A DNA stretch of 64,000 nucleotides from Cupriavidus sp. D39 (GCF_026627925.1 NZ_JAPNLE010000001.1:1-64000); one strand, 5' to 3'; shown: positions 7,849 through 16,822, counted from the stretch's first letter. The notes: generated by a model from the letters alone, not told the origin. Numbers and translations are program-made.

Positions 7849-7950
7849 ATGGACATCAGCCAGAGCCTTGAAAATACTGGAATCAGCAGGCTGCCTGGTG
7901 TCCATAAAGTCAGCAGAAAAAATGGACACAACGACCGTCGGAATGTCCAT
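7849..7950. repeat. Four ATGGACA sites in alternating orientation at the element's left end
   Basis: ATGGACA occurs at 7849-7855 and 7922-7928, and its complement TGTCCAT at 7899-7905 and 7944-7950. They lie in the 160 non-coding bases between the left junction and the last gene, consistent with recombinase arm-binding sites or an operator cluster. No such cluster is seen at the right end. Confidence 0.6.
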
Positions 7951-8001
7951 CTTCAGTCGCAAGTTTCGCAGCTGATTTCGAGCGAAGATGCCCGCCGCAA
8001 T

Positions 8002-8364
8002 CTAGCGCGGCTGCAAGGGCAGGACGCTACCGCCACGCAGCGCGGCCAGTTCCTTGCGCAGGCGGAACACCTGATGCAGCAGAGCAAGTTCACGAGCCAG
8101 CGATTCGTCAAGCTGTGCCTGCAGATCCTTCGCGTCGCCCTTTGCGCGGTTCAGACGCTCGGTGAGCTCGAGCTTCGGGCGCCCGGCCACTGCGTTGGCC
8201 GCGTCGATCGCTGCGATCAGTTCGGTGAACTGTGGGCGCGACTTCTTGATGCTGCCCTTCTTGCGGCCCGCCTCGATCGCCACGGTGTCGTTGTTGATAC
8301 GCGCACCCTTGCGGTTCTTCAGCCGCTCAAGGGCGGCATAGTAGTCGGTCATGGCGCCGCTCAT
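8002..8364 (-). CDS. TnpC-like small accessory protein of the recombinase-trio element
   Basis: A 120-residue basic, helical protein: an N-terminal winged-helix-like segment (RINNDTVAIEAGRKKGSIKKSRPQF) and a C-terminal coiled-coil region (ESLARELALLHQVFRLRKEL). Size and layout resemble TnpC of Tn554 (about 125 residues), thought to assist strand choice in transposition. Start overlaps the stop of the preceding recombinase as ATGA (8361-8364). An alternative start four codons later (MTDYYAAL) is possible. Confidence 0.65.
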   Translation of the reverse strand: MSGAMTDYYAALERLKNRKGARINNDTVAIEAGRKKGSIKKSRPQFTELIAAIDAANAVAGRPKLELTERLNRAKGDAKDLQAQLDESLARELALLHQVFRLRKELAALRGGSVLPLQPR

Positions 8365-10244
8365 GCTGCCTCCGGTTTGATCAGTTTCTCCTGCGCGTCA
8401 AGCAGTCGTTGAAGCACCTGCGCCTCGATCCGGTATTCGACGCTCGTCTCATCGACCGCGCGCAGCTTCGCGACCGTAACCTGCTGCGCGTTGATCACGC
8501 GCCGAAGCTTCGATGGCACGACCACGAGGTTACGGCAGTCCGATTCAAGGCAATCCAGACGCATCCAGTCGAGCGGCGTCGACTTGCACTGCTCGACACT
8601 GGCGCAGCCGCCCAGCACCGTCTCGCGGTACGCCAGCTCGCCCTTCACGAACATCCTCACCGTCTGCTCGCGTGAGTAGACCGACACAGGCGAGGCCTGC
8701 ACGGCACGGCTCTGCGTCCACGCTGCGTGGCCGCCGAACAGCCGCTCGTCAGAGAACAGCACCTGCTCGGCGTATGCAAGGTACTCGGACAGGCCCTGTG
8801 CCCCGGCCCATTCCTTCGCGAAGTGGGTCTTGTCGGCGTCGATGAAGCCCTTAGCGAATGCCGAGCCACGAGCGTAGTACATGCTCATCTCCTGCGTGAC
8901 GTGCTGCAACTGACGTTTGAGCGTCGGCAGCGTCACGAGTCCGCTCCGATGGGCGTAGAGGGCCAGGGTACGGCGAAGCTGATGGCGCGTGAACGGCCAC
9001 TGCTGCCCGACCGCGTACTTCGGCTCGTCTTCCCACGCGCGGTGCATGTCGACACGCTTCAGTTCAGCGATGTCCTCGACCGTGATTGTCGGGAAGACGC
9101 GCTCACGAAAGGCTTCGATATCGTTATGAACGGTACTCGCCGCCCGGTTTGCTACGTACCCCAAACGCAGCCCCATCCGGCAGAACAGCAGGTGCGAACC
9201 GTCCGTCGATTCGGCGTAGCCCTGCGCGCAGTGCGCACGGTGTGCCTCGCCCGACAGCCGTTGCGCGAGCCTGACGGCACGGGCAGCGAGCTGGCTGGTC
9301 ACCCAGCATGCGCGCCTGGAACGACCGCCCGACAGCTTGGTCGTGATGCCCTCGATCGTGTAGTGCGTCACGCCATCCAGACGGGTCTCGCTCAGGCAGT
9401 TGTACGGCAGGTTCTCCGCTTCTGCCGCACGCATGCCGGTGAACGACAGGATGACAAGCTGGCATAGCCCGCCGATCGCCGCTACAAGAAACGACACAAC
9501 GTAAGGGGAGTCCTTGCACCCGAAGTGCAAAGCAGTCCTCGCCAGTTCCACAGAGACGCCCGGCCTCTCTCCAGCGTACCTGCGTGCGAGGTAGTCCGAC
9601 AGCATGTCAGCGACGCCCTCTGCGATGCTGAGGTCATGCTCACAGGCCGACAGGAAGTGCTGGTAGATCCGCGTCGGGATGACAGGGTGTTGTGAGTATC
9701 CAGCACGTTGCGCGAAGCGCTCGAGCAGAGGCTTGTGCAGTTGGCCCAGTGGTACGCGCAGCCCTGTGGTCCCGACGCCCAGACGGTGAAGCTTTACCAG
9801 AATCGAATGAAGGATCTGGGCCTTCGTCTCCATCCCGGTTTGCGCCGCATAGTCCAGAACAACAGCGACAGTGGACAGGCCCTCGTAGAGCGTAAGCTGA
9901 CGTGCGGCGGCAAAGAACGCGAACGCCCTCAGGTGATTTGAACGAGCGTGTAGCGTACCGGACGCCGGGACCGTATCGGTAACTTCGTGCATCAGAAAGT
10001 ACATCACCTGCTTCCACTGACGCGTAGTCGCCTCTGAAAGGGCGCGACTCGCGCCGTCAGGCAGGTGTCCCCTGAAATGGATGTGGGTGCGACGCAGTCC
10101 GATCGTATATGCCTGGATGTCCCAGGCGTCGTCACCAAACAGCGAAACCGCGTTTCCAGCCTTGTCGCGCGTGACGACCGTATCATCCTCGACCCGATAC
10201 CAGTCGGGGCACTCAGCGATCGGTGAGATCAGCGTGTTGTTCAT
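8361..10244 (-). CDS. Tyrosine recombinase (third of the trio, TnpB-like)
   Basis: A 627-residue integrase-type protein. The catalytic domain shows the first arginine in SFTGMRAAEAENL, the His-x-x-Arg region as TRHQLRRTLALYAHRSG, and the tyrosine nucleophile in the segment EMSMYYARGS. A C-terminal tail rich in Cys (GGCASVEQC, LDCLESDCRNL) could bind metal, as in other trio recombinases. The start overlaps the stop of the middle recombinase by 4 bases. It would act with the other two to move the element. Confidence 0.85.
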   Translation of the reverse strand: MNNTLISPIAECPDWYRVEDDTVVTRDKAGNAVSLFGDDAWDIQAYTIGLRRTHIHFRGHLPDGASRALSEATTRQWKQVMYFLMHEVTDTVPASGTLHARSNHLRAFAFFAAARQLTLYEGLSTVAVVLDYAAQTGMETKAQILHSILVKLHRLGVGTTGLRVPLGQLHKPLLERFAQRAGYSQHPVIPTRIYQHFLSACEHDLSIAEGVADMLSDYLARRYAGERPGVSVELARTALHFGCKDSPYVVSFLVAAIGGLCQLVILSFTGMRAAEAENLPYNCLSETRLDGVTHYTIEGITTKLSGGRSRRACWVTSQLAARAVRLAQRLSGEAHRAHCAQGYAESTDGSHLLFCRMGLRLGYVANRAASTVHNDIEAFRERVFPTITVEDIAELKRVDMHRAWEDEPKYAVGQQWPFTRHQLRRTLALYAHRSGLVTLPTLKRQLQHVTQEMSMYYARGSAFAKGFIDADKTHFAKEWAGAQGLSEYLAYAEQVLFSDERLFGGHAAWTQSRAVQASPVSVYSREQTVRMFVKGELAYRETVLGGCASVEQCKSTPLDWMRLDCLESDCRNLVVVPSKLRRVINAQQVTVAKLRAVDETSVEYRIEAQVLQRLLDAQEKLIKPEAA

Positions 10245-12121
10245 GCCACTCCCAATTCGTAAAGCTGGTCGAGCTTCGTCGACCAGAAAGCGTCCAGGTT
10301 CCCCTCAATATCAACGTCCTGCTCGATCTGATTGACCAGCGCGGCGTCGCGCTTACGCAGTTCATCCAGCAGGAAGTCAACGCGGCGCAGCACCGCGCCG
10401 AACGAGCTGTCGTACTGCTCGACCGATCCAGCACGCCCACTCACGAGCCTGATGCAGTGACGGCAGCCCAGCAGCTTGCGGATGTCGGTGGCGTCGGCGT
10501 GCACGCGGTACTGGTCGCAGAAGAGGCACCCTTCGGTCGAGCGGCAGTCAGGCTGCACGGTGACCGAGTCCGCGATCGGTGCAGGCTTGTGGAACCCGAT
10601 GCAGATGCCCACCGCGCCCCTGATGCTGCCAGCTGGGTCGTCGCCGGGCTTCAGCACGGTCTTCTCGACCGAAGCGAGGAACGCGCCCATCTCAGCCTTG
10701 TGCGCGGCATCCGTACCGTTGGAGTACGAGCGCAGCGCCGTGACCAGCGAGTGCCCCATCAGCGTGGCTGCGACGACAGGGCCGTGGTTGCTCACCGCCC
10801 AATCCTGTTTCACCGCACGCCATTGACGTGCGCTAATGCGTGGCAGCACGATCCCGAACGTGTCGAGTCGACGGTAAAGCTGAACCAGAAACTGGGGTGA
10901 GAGACCCACTGGCTGTCGTCTCTGTGCAGAACACCCGACTACCATGAACAGTCCGTCGTAGTCTGCGTCCTGCACCAGATACTCGCGCAATGCCAGATAC
11001 GCCTTGAGCTTCGGCATGAAGCCCAGCGAGACGGTGAACGTAACGTCCCTACCGCCTGCACGGTACTTGACCTCACGAAACTTCTGACGTGCAACCGACG
11101 CATCCTGCAGGCTCGCGGCAAACTCCGGGCTCCACCTCATGGCCAGCAGTTGTGCGGGGTTGACGCCCGTTTCGGCCAGAAACAGCGCGGCAAAGCAAAA
11201 GACCGCCATCGAAGCATGTGAGCGACGGATCGGTGACTGCGCGTCCTCGTTCGCCGCCGCAAAATGTTTAGCCGCACGCGTCGCGATGTCCCCCGAACGC
11301 TTAAAAGGGTTTTTAGCGCCAGCCTCCGCCATGCGCATCGTGAGTTCTTCCCGGGTGCGCGGCTCTCCCGTTTCCAGATTCCAGCCGGCCAGGCCGTGCG
11401 AGCCGTCGCCTTCGCGACGATGGTGTCTGTACGGAACAAGGCAAAGACTCTCACCTCGCGCGGTAGTCACGTGCACCGGGTACGGCTTGAAGTCGAGCAC
11501 CAGCGTGCTGATGCCGCTGAAGAGCGCGTCAGCCCACGCGAGCAGGGCGGCTTGTGCCCCGGCGTCAGGCACAGCCGTCGGCACAGAAGCATCCAGTTGA
11601 CGGCGTAGCACCTTCTCATCGGCGCAGAAGTCGTCGTTTCGAAATAACTCACGTAGCATCGACAACAGATAACGCTGATTGGTGCCGACGGAATTGCGCT
11701 TCAGGTTGCCCAGCGAGACCTGTTCGCGCTTCTCACGGAAGTAGCGATGAACGGCCTCCGCCGTAGCCTTCTCGTGACAAAGCGTCTGATGCAAGCCCTG
11801 CCTGTCGGCCCAGTTGACGAACTCAAGCACGACGCGCAAATACATGGAGATCGTCTCCGGGCGCCTCGTGCCAAGGGTCATACGCCCGGAAATCTGGGTC
11901 ACCAGCAGGCGCACGACCCTGGCGCGTTCGCTGCTGAAGCTTGAGTGCTCGAAAGTGTGTCGCGTGCGCTGCGGACTTGACGTGTCACGCGTCAGATAGC
12001 AGATCTGACCGATATCGGAACGGCTGTTGGTGCCTTCCCACTTGAGCAGCGCGCGCTCGGGGTGCAGCAGTGTTGTGCCCTCCGCGAGCGGCATGTGCAC
12101 TTCCTCGTACTGGCGACTCAT
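10241..12121 (-). CDS. Tyrosine recombinase (middle of the trio), first catalytic Arg not conserved
   Basis: A 626-residue protein beginning MSRQYEEVHMPL. The start at 12121 overlaps the upstream stop as ATGA; a longer frame upstream lies entirely inside the neighbour and is unlikely. The catalytic core is recognisable: RQWRAVKQDW and LMGHSLVTALRSYSNG with the presumed nucleophilic tyrosine. However, the position that is usually TG-x-R reads ETGVNPAQLLAMRW, so the first arginine is replaced. The C-terminus has a Cys cluster (DCRSTEGCLFCDQY, then CRHC). The protein may be structural or regulatory rather than fully catalytic. Confidence 0.8.
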   Translation of the reverse strand: MSRQYEEVHMPLAEGTTLLHPERALLKWEGTNSRSDIGQICYLTRDTSSPQRTRHTFEHSSFSSERARVVRLLVTQISGRMTLGTRRPETISMYLRVVLEFVNWADRQGLHQTLCHEKATAEAVHRYFREKREQVSLGNLKRNSVGTNQRYLLSMLRELFRNDDFCADEKVLRRQLDASVPTAVPDAGAQAALLAWADALFSGISTLVLDFKPYPVHVTTARGESLCLVPYRHHRREGDGSHGLAGWNLETGEPRTREELTMRMAEAGAKNPFKRSGDIATRAAKHFAAANEDAQSPIRRSHASMAVFCFAALFLAETGVNPAQLLAMRWSPEFAASLQDASVARQKFREVKYRAGGRDVTFTVSLGFMPKLKAYLALREYLVQDADYDGLFMVVGCSAQRRQPVGLSPQFLVQLYRRLDTFGIVLPRISARQWRAVKQDWAVSNHGPVVAATLMGHSLVTALRSYSNGTDAAHKAEMGAFLASVEKTVLKPGDDPAGSIRGAVGICIGFHKPAPIADSVTVQPDCRSTEGCLFCDQYRVHADATDIRKLLGCRHCIRLVSGRAGSVEQYDSSFGAVLRRVDFLLDELRKRDAALVNQIEQDVDIEGNLDAFWSTKLDQLYELGVA

Positions 12122-13566
12122 GCTGCCACCGCCGTGTCGAGGGTGCGCGCAACCAGCGTCGACAGATGCGCGCCCCAGCCGTCCTGTACCGCGTCGAACA
12201 GCTTGCAATTCTCGCGGTAAGCGAGGTAGCGCTCGGTCGTAGACGGTTGTACGTGCCACATCAACTGCCGCAACTGATCGAGCGCCCGCGTGTACTTCGT
12301 CTCATTCGCTGTCATCGTGTCGACCATGTTCAGCCCGAAGGTGGCGCGCAGGTCGTGGAAGCTGAACTCGTACCTGGGGTTGCCAAGCTGCACGCGCATC
12401 ACGGGCAACAGTTCGTCCCTGATGAACTGGCGCACGGCCTGCCCGGTCTTGACATGGCGGCGTACCTGCGGGCCAGCGCTGAGCGGGGCACGCGACGCGC
12501 GATCCTCGTAGAGTGGCGCACCGCGATGGCTCAAAAAGAGCGGCTGGTCGGGATGATCGCCGCCGTCTGCCAGCTGGCGACGCTTGCGAGCACGATCGCT
12601 GTGCACGTAGATGTACAGCCGCTCGTACAAACCGCGCGGCAAGTGCAACACGCCCTTGACTCCGCCCTTCGTGTCGATGCCCGTACCCGGCCCGCAGGCG
12701 AGGCGGATGTCGTCGCCGTGATACCCGCCAGGCTTGCGCATCACGTGTTTCGCTCGCACGGTCAGTACCGTCTGGATACGAGCGCCTGTCAACAGCGCGA
12801 ACAGATGAACGAGCGTCATCTCGGTGTTGCCGAGTGCGGCTAACGATTGGAGCAGCACCGACTGCTCGCAAGAGGACAGTGGGCGCAGGCGACCGCCGTC
12901 CTGAATGTGATCGTCCCACGGGTCTTCGGCGCGCCGACCACTGATCGACAGGTCGGTAGTCTTGACCTCGACCGCGCGGCTGAAGCCCTTCTGGTCCTTG
13001 AACTCGATGAAACGGCCAGATTCGACCCACGGCGCGTTTGCGGGCCTGAAGCCTGCTTCGGCCATGAGCCAGCGATAGAAACGCACCACGGCACCCATAC
13101 GACGCCTGGCAACGCCCGGAGACAGTTCGCCTGCCTGCACAGCCAGCCTGATCGAGGCGCTGTAGCGGTAGGTGGGCCGTTGCCGTTTGTTCGCGGGGAA
13201 CATCAGCCAGTCGACGTCCTCGTCATCGAGATAACGACGGAACGCCACCAGGTCGTCTGCGATGCTGGCGAACGTCAGCATGTTTGGCGACGACTTCGAC
13301 TCCATCATATCAATGAGCCAGACGTTTGCCTCAGCCCACGGCGCGCCGTCAGCGAGCCGGACAACGGGAAAGAGAGGGAAAGTGCCTGCGATCCACTGCG
13401 GGCGGGCGTCGCGTCGCCTGCCGGTGTCAGGGTCTGCGAGTGGGACCGTGTGATAGATAGTGCCGCCCTCGGAGGCGGTGATGCTGACCGGCGTCGCACC
13501 GGGTGTGTCGCGGTCAACGACCTCGGTCAGCGGCAGTTGCCGGATGGTCGTTCGTCTTGCTGTCAT
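12118..13566 (-). CDS. Tyrosine recombinase (first of the trio, TnpA-like)
   Basis: A 482-residue integrase. Catalytic signatures are complete: LLTGARIQTVLTV (Arg I), FHDLRATFGLNMVD (His-x-x-Arg) and LMWHVQPSTTERYLAY (His/Trp and Tyr nucleophile). An N-terminal SAM-like core-binding domain spans about residues 80-190. The ATG at 13566 has AGAGGA 8 bases upstream; an in-frame start 45 bases earlier lacks one. It heads the four-gene operon of the element, whose promoter should lie in the 85 bases before the right junction. Confidence 0.85.
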   Translation of the reverse strand: MTARRTTIRQLPLTEVVDRDTPGATPVSITASEGGTIYHTVPLADPDTGRRRDARPQWIAGTFPLFPVVRLADGAPWAEANVWLIDMMESKSSPNMLTFASIADDLVAFRRYLDDEDVDWLMFPANKRQRPTYRYSASIRLAVQAGELSPGVARRRMGAVVRFYRWLMAEAGFRPANAPWVESGRFIEFKDQKGFSRAVEVKTTDLSISGRRAEDPWDDHIQDGGRLRPLSSCEQSVLLQSLAALGNTEMTLVHLFALLTGARIQTVLTVRAKHVMRKPGGYHGDDIRLACGPGTGIDTKGGVKGVLHLPRGLYERLYIYVHSDRARKRRQLADGGDHPDQPLFLSHRGAPLYEDRASRAPLSAGPQVRRHVKTGQAVRQFIRDELLPVMRVQLGNPRYEFSFHDLRATFGLNMVDTMTANETKYTRALDQLRQLMWHVQPSTTERYLAYRENCKLFDAVQDGWGAHLSTLVARTLDTAVAA

Positions 13567-13650
13567 CGTGCAGATCCTCTGCTGTGTTTGTGCGGGTGTC
13601 CGCTTTAACACAGCCTGCGAGTATCCGGAAATCGTTCTTCACTTGCGCAT

Positions 13651-13657
13651 ATCGTGT
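13651..13657 (+). repeat. Core direct repeat, right junction of recombinase-trio element
   Basis: ATCGTGT, partner of ATCGAGT at 7824-7830; the inverted CTTGCGC (13642-13648) lies 2 bases inside. Confidence 0.8.
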
Positions 13658-14624
13658 AGTCGTTCAGGTCGAAGCGCACGTACGGCGTCTTGCCGACCTT
13701 CACGGCCAGTTGCAGTTCGCACGGGTACGGATTCTCCGGCAACGCGAGCAGACTGGACTGTTCGCGGGCGAAGGCTTCGCGCACACTGATCGTGGGCTCT
13801 TCCCGGCAGGGGCGATCGGCGGCGGCACCTGCGCACCAGAGCGCAGCCTGAGCGTTGAGATCGTCGAGATCGACGAATTTGCGCGCGGCAAAGAAGCTAT
13901 CCCGTACAAACCTGATTGCTCTTTCGACGCGCCCCTTCTCGTTGCCCCGAGCGACGGCCACGGGGCGGGGCTCGTAGCGATGATGCGCAGCAAACGCGAG
14001 CAGCGTCGGGTGGAAGCGGATCGCATCCCCTTGGCGCTCAAGGACTGCGCTCTTCAGGTTGTCGTAGAGCAGGACCCTGGGCAAGCCGGACCAGGCTTCG
14101 AAGGCCCCGGCATGGCCGGCCAGGAAGCTGTCCATACGGGCATCGAGGAAGAAGCGCAGATAGATCTGCCGCGACCAGGACAGCACCATCACGAAGGCCA
14201 TCAGCGGCCGGCGAGCGCGGCCGATCTGCAGATGACCGAAGTGAGCCCAGTCGACCTGCCCCTGTTCGCCGGGCAGCGTACGCAGCCGCAGATAGGCCTC
14301 GGGAACGGAACGCGGCCGGTGCCGCGAGATCAGGTGCCGGAAGTGGTGGGCATTGCCCCGGTAGCCACGTTCGGTGACCATCGCATACAGGCGGCTAGCC
14401 GTAAGCGATGGAAACTTCTTCAGCGTCTCATGGATGAACGGCAGGTAAGCATCGATTTGCGAGGGCCGCAGCACGGCACCGATCCGGGGCAATCCGGCCT
14501 GGGCCAGCACGCGTTGGACAGTGCCGCGGTGCACATGCAGTTGGCGCGCGATGGTGCCGGCGCGCCACTTCTCGACATGGTAGTAGCGCAGGATTTGCGC
14601 TTCGAGTTCGGGTCCAATGGTCAT
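13651..14624 (-). pseudogene. istA: istA, 5' fragment (N-terminal and catalytic part of the IS21 transposase)
   Basis: Starting at ATG 14624 ([20 protein letters not shown]) the frame covers the helix-turn-helix ([15 protein letters not shown]) and the DDE core: [21 protein letters not shown] and [15 protein letters not shown]. It then reaches FDLNDYT, where the recombinase-trio element interrupts. In the present sequence it runs a further 15 codons into that element before stopping near 13605. The start overlaps the upstream accessory gene as ATGA. With 7295-7830 it would form a full IstA. Confidence 0.9.
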
Positions 14625-15049
14625 GGGTCGCATCCTGTCGTAGGAACTTCAAGGAAGACCCGACGGCGCAATGGCCCAAGGCGTACGAAGCCAGAACAGA
14701 CGCCGTGGCAGAAGTGGCAATGTTCAGGAACCCGTGCGGCAGAAGCGGATGTCGATGCATTGGCCGGCGTCGTCGAAGTCAGCGGCAGTAGAGCATTGGC
14801 GGCTGGCACCACGGAACCGTGATGCGTCACTTTCTTCTGGCGGTTGCGATAGCGGCGCATCCGCTCGGCATGCGCAAAGCGGCCTTGACGGCTGCGCTGG
14901 TAGCGCCGGCCAGCCTCGCTCAGGCTGGCCTGGCGTGACACCTCGGAGCAGTCGCCGTCGCAATAGATTTGGCCGCGGTCGCAACGGCGGCAAACGATGA
15001 CCTGCGCCCGGCAGCGAGCGCACACAAAGAGGCGGCCCGTGGCCAGCAT
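14621..15049 (-). CDS. Cys-rich accessory protein of the IS21 element
   Basis: A protein of about 142 residues with [21 protein letters not shown] near the N-terminus, a probable zinc ribbon, then the basic stretch [20 protein letters not shown] and a second pair CHFCHGVC near the end. Similar small genes sit ahead of istA in some proteobacterial IS21 elements. The ATG at 15049 has AGGGA 6 bases upstream. The stop overlaps the istA start, so it is the first gene of the IS operon. Role unknown; DNA binding at the IS ends is a reasonable guess. Confidence 0.7.
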   Translation of the reverse strand: MLATGRLFVCARCRAQVIVCRRCDRGQIYCDGDCSEVSRQASLSEAGRRYQRSRQGRFAHAERMRRYRNRQKKVTHHGSVVPAANALLPLTSTTPANASTSASAARVPEHCHFCHGVCSGFVRLGPLRRRVFLEVPTTGCDP

Positions 15050-15417
15050 CGGCAATCCCTGTCAATGCCGAAACGGTATCGACGGGGCGGGCGGGCCATG
15101 CCATACTGGACCGGCACCCGTGCCCCGTGCGCGCGTGGGGCTCGACATCGGGGTGAACCTGGCAGTTTGTGCCGGTGTCGGGCCTGTTTCTTCGGCGGTA
15201 AGCTGTTCTTCTACCGCATCCCGACTTCTGCGTCATCCCTTCACGAAGCGAGCCATACCGGGAGCGTCTGCACTCGCCCTCCGGGCTCCTTCCGACGCTC
15301 CCGGTACCGCCCCTCAATGCCGTCGGCAACAAACACTAATCAGCTCCACAGAACGGGAATCGTTTCGCCTTTCTGATCACGCCGCCGTCTAGTGTCGGAT
15401 TTGGACCGCCGTTCACA

Positions 15418-15422
15418 TCCCT
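15418..15422 (+). repeat. Target-site duplication, right copy (IS21-family)
   Basis: TCCCT, identical to 6220-6224, directly after the right IS end (CA at 15416-15417). Confidence 0.85.
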
Positions 15423-15975
15423 GAAGCTCGACGCGTCCGAGGAGCGCAAGCGGGCCGGATTGGACATCGGTCGCACTCTTGACCGCGGCACCATTCCCGA
15501 CCTCGATGCCTACTGGGAATCCCTTCGTCGTGAGTATGACGCTGGCGGGGGCGCCATGGCGGCCTACCAGCAAGCGGCGCAGACGATGATTCGCTGCTTT
15601 GGCTTAGCCCGAAAGACGGAGGTTCAGCGAACGGCGTCAGCGGTCGTGCTTCGTAAGGGCGCCACCTCTGAGGCAGCGCCCGGTGGCCGCGGCACACGCC
15701 GGCTTGCCTACTACAGCTACGAGCACACAGCCCAGTGCCTTCAGGCACTGGCCACGTTCGCAGGGACGGTCGGCAATGACCTGCTGATCCGGCAGCTGAG
15801 CGCGATCAATGTGTATCAGATCGAGTACAACTACCGCGAGAAGAGGCAAATGTCGGGGCTTGATCTCGTCTTTTTCAAGGACCAGTGGGAGTTCCGTTTG
15901 TCGCACCAGCTTGCCGACGAGCTGATGCTCTTCATTGGCGAGCACGGCGCGGCCTTCATGGCCGAGCGCGATTAA
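15423..15975 (+). pseudogene. Paralogue family B copy 1, 3' part (split by IS21-family element)
   Basis: The frame continues KLDASEERKRAGLDIGRTL and ends LVFFKDQWEFRLSHQLADEL ... AAFMAERD. With 5989-6224 it rebuilds a 262-residue protein that aligns along its whole length with the gene at 16041 (for example IPDLDAYWESL against EPDLDVLWGLL). An internal TTG at 15460 could start a 171-residue fragment. The short family B gene at 4616 matches this part only. Function unknown. Confidence 0.8.
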
Positions 15976-16013
15976 CCATTTCGATCCATTCACCCTCGGG
16001 GGCATCCCGATGG

Positions 16014-16037
16014 GGTGCTCCCAAGTCTCGGAGCACC
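16014..16037 (+). promoter_or_regulatory. Shine-Dalgarno hairpin in the family B leader
   Basis: GGTGCTCC (16014-16021) and GGAGCACC (16030-16037) are perfect 8-bp arms; the second contains the GGAG ribosome site, four bases before the ATG at 16041. A separate stem-loop TCGGG (15996-16000)/CCCGA (16006-16010) precedes it. This is the strongest case of ribosome-site sequestration in the window. Confidence 0.6.
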
Positions 16038-16040
16038 ATC

Positions 16041-16814
16041 ATGTACAACATCGTTGCAAACGCTTTCAAGGCGGCTCAAGAGAGCGGCCGCCAGGCCTAC
16101 CAGCTTGCGCACAACATTGAACTATCCCAGCTACCGGAAAGCGAACTGGACGCGGTCAAAGTGCCGCTGCCCCAGGAGCGCGAACGCGAGCTGTTCGGGT
16201 TCTACAAGCGGCTGGTGACCAAGATGGTGGCCAGGGCGTCCGAGCGGTTCGCGCCACCGGAAGCGCCGCTTGCAATTGACGAAACCCGTCTGTTGCTGGA
16301 CGGAAGAAACAACGTTTGGGATCTGATCGAGATGGGCCGCGAGCCCGATCTGGATGTTCTCTGGGGTCTGCTGGTGCAGGTCTATTCCCAGGAGGGAACG
16401 AAGCTTGCCTACAGGCAAGCGGCGATGGTGTTGGTGAACGCCTTCGGCGCTCACGAGACACTACCGATAAAGCGTACCCGCGCAGTGGCAATCGTTCGTG
16501 CGGACCTGCTGTCTGAGGTGGTCGACACCGAAACGCACGCGCGCCGGCTCGCACTGGCCGCAGCGCATGAGGCAGGGCGCCTGTTCCAGTCGCTTGCGGC
16601 AGCTGCTGAGATCGGTGGGCACAAGGCGACGGCAATGGGTCTGCGGCAGTTCCAACTGTCACAGAGCTTCGTCACGCCGCAGCGCCGCACGTTCCCTGAG
16701 GTTGATGTCACGCAATTCAACACGCGTTGGGAATTTCGTTTGTCCCACTGCCTGTGGGATTCCCTCTCTGGCTTTATGCGAGAGCACCTGCGCACTACCA
16801 CGGAAGTGGAGTGA
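16041..16814 (+). CDS. Hypothetical protein, paralogue family B copy 2 (intact)
   Basis: A 257-residue soluble protein beginning MYNIVANAFKAAQESGRQAY. Three parts can be seen by comparing the copies: an N-terminal helical region ending MVARASERFAPPEAP, a middle part (EPDLDVLWGLLVQVYSQEG) and a C-terminal domain with TRWEFRLSHCLWDSL. The C-terminal domain also occurs alone in the gene at 4616. No catalytic motif, signal peptide or membrane helix is evident. It lies directly behind the disrupted copy and may be the only functional full-length member left. Confidence 0.7.
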   Translation: MYNIVANAFKAAQESGRQAYQLAHNIELSQLPESELDAVKVPLPQERERELFGFYKRLVTKMVARASERFAPPEAPLAIDETRLLLDGRNNVWDLIEMGREPDLDVLWGLLVQVYSQEGTKLAYRQAAMVLVNAFGAHETLPIKRTRAVAIVRADLLSEVVDTETHARRLALAAAHEAGRLFQSLAAAAEIGGHKATAMGLRQFQLSQSFVTPQRRTFPEVDVTQFNTRWEFRLSHCLWDSLSGFMREHLRTTTEVE

Positions 16815-16822
16815 GAGCCGCC

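Larger units (their letters stand above)
7824..13650 (-). mobile_element. Tyrosine-recombinase-trio element (Tn554-like organisation) inside istA
   Basis: Four overlapping minus-strand genes fill this 5,827-bp insert: three large tyrosine recombinases and a small helical protein, resembling the TnpA-TnpB-TnpC arrangement of Tn554 and other recombinase-in-trio elements. The ends carry inverted GCGCAAG (7834-7840) and CTTGCGC (13642-13648) just inside the core repeats. There is no cargo gene. Insertion without a conventional transposase duplication, at a 7-bp core, fits tyrosine-recombinase strand exchange. All four genes look intact, so the element may be active. Confidence 0.85.
6225..15417 (-). 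mobile_element. IS21-family insertion sequence, interrupted by a recombinase-trio element
   Basis: Both ends start with TG when read inward. The left end TGTTAGCGGCGGTGTAAAAC and the complement of the right end TGTGAACGGCGGTCCAAATC match, and further inside both carry a second CGGCGGCG repeat, the multiple terminal repeats typical of IS21. The element is flanked by TCCCT. It carries four genes on the minus strand in the order accessory Cys-rich protein, istA, istB, small accessory protein. istA is cut by a second element (7824-13650); without it the IS is 3,366 bp. The element as it stands cannot make intact IstA. Confidence 0.9.

Noticed and set aside
15380..15395. First placement of the right IS21 end at the GCCGCC repeat near 15390
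   Set aside because: The outer repeat further out ends in CA at 15417, matches the left end base for base and is followed by the TCCCT duplication that restores the family B frame.
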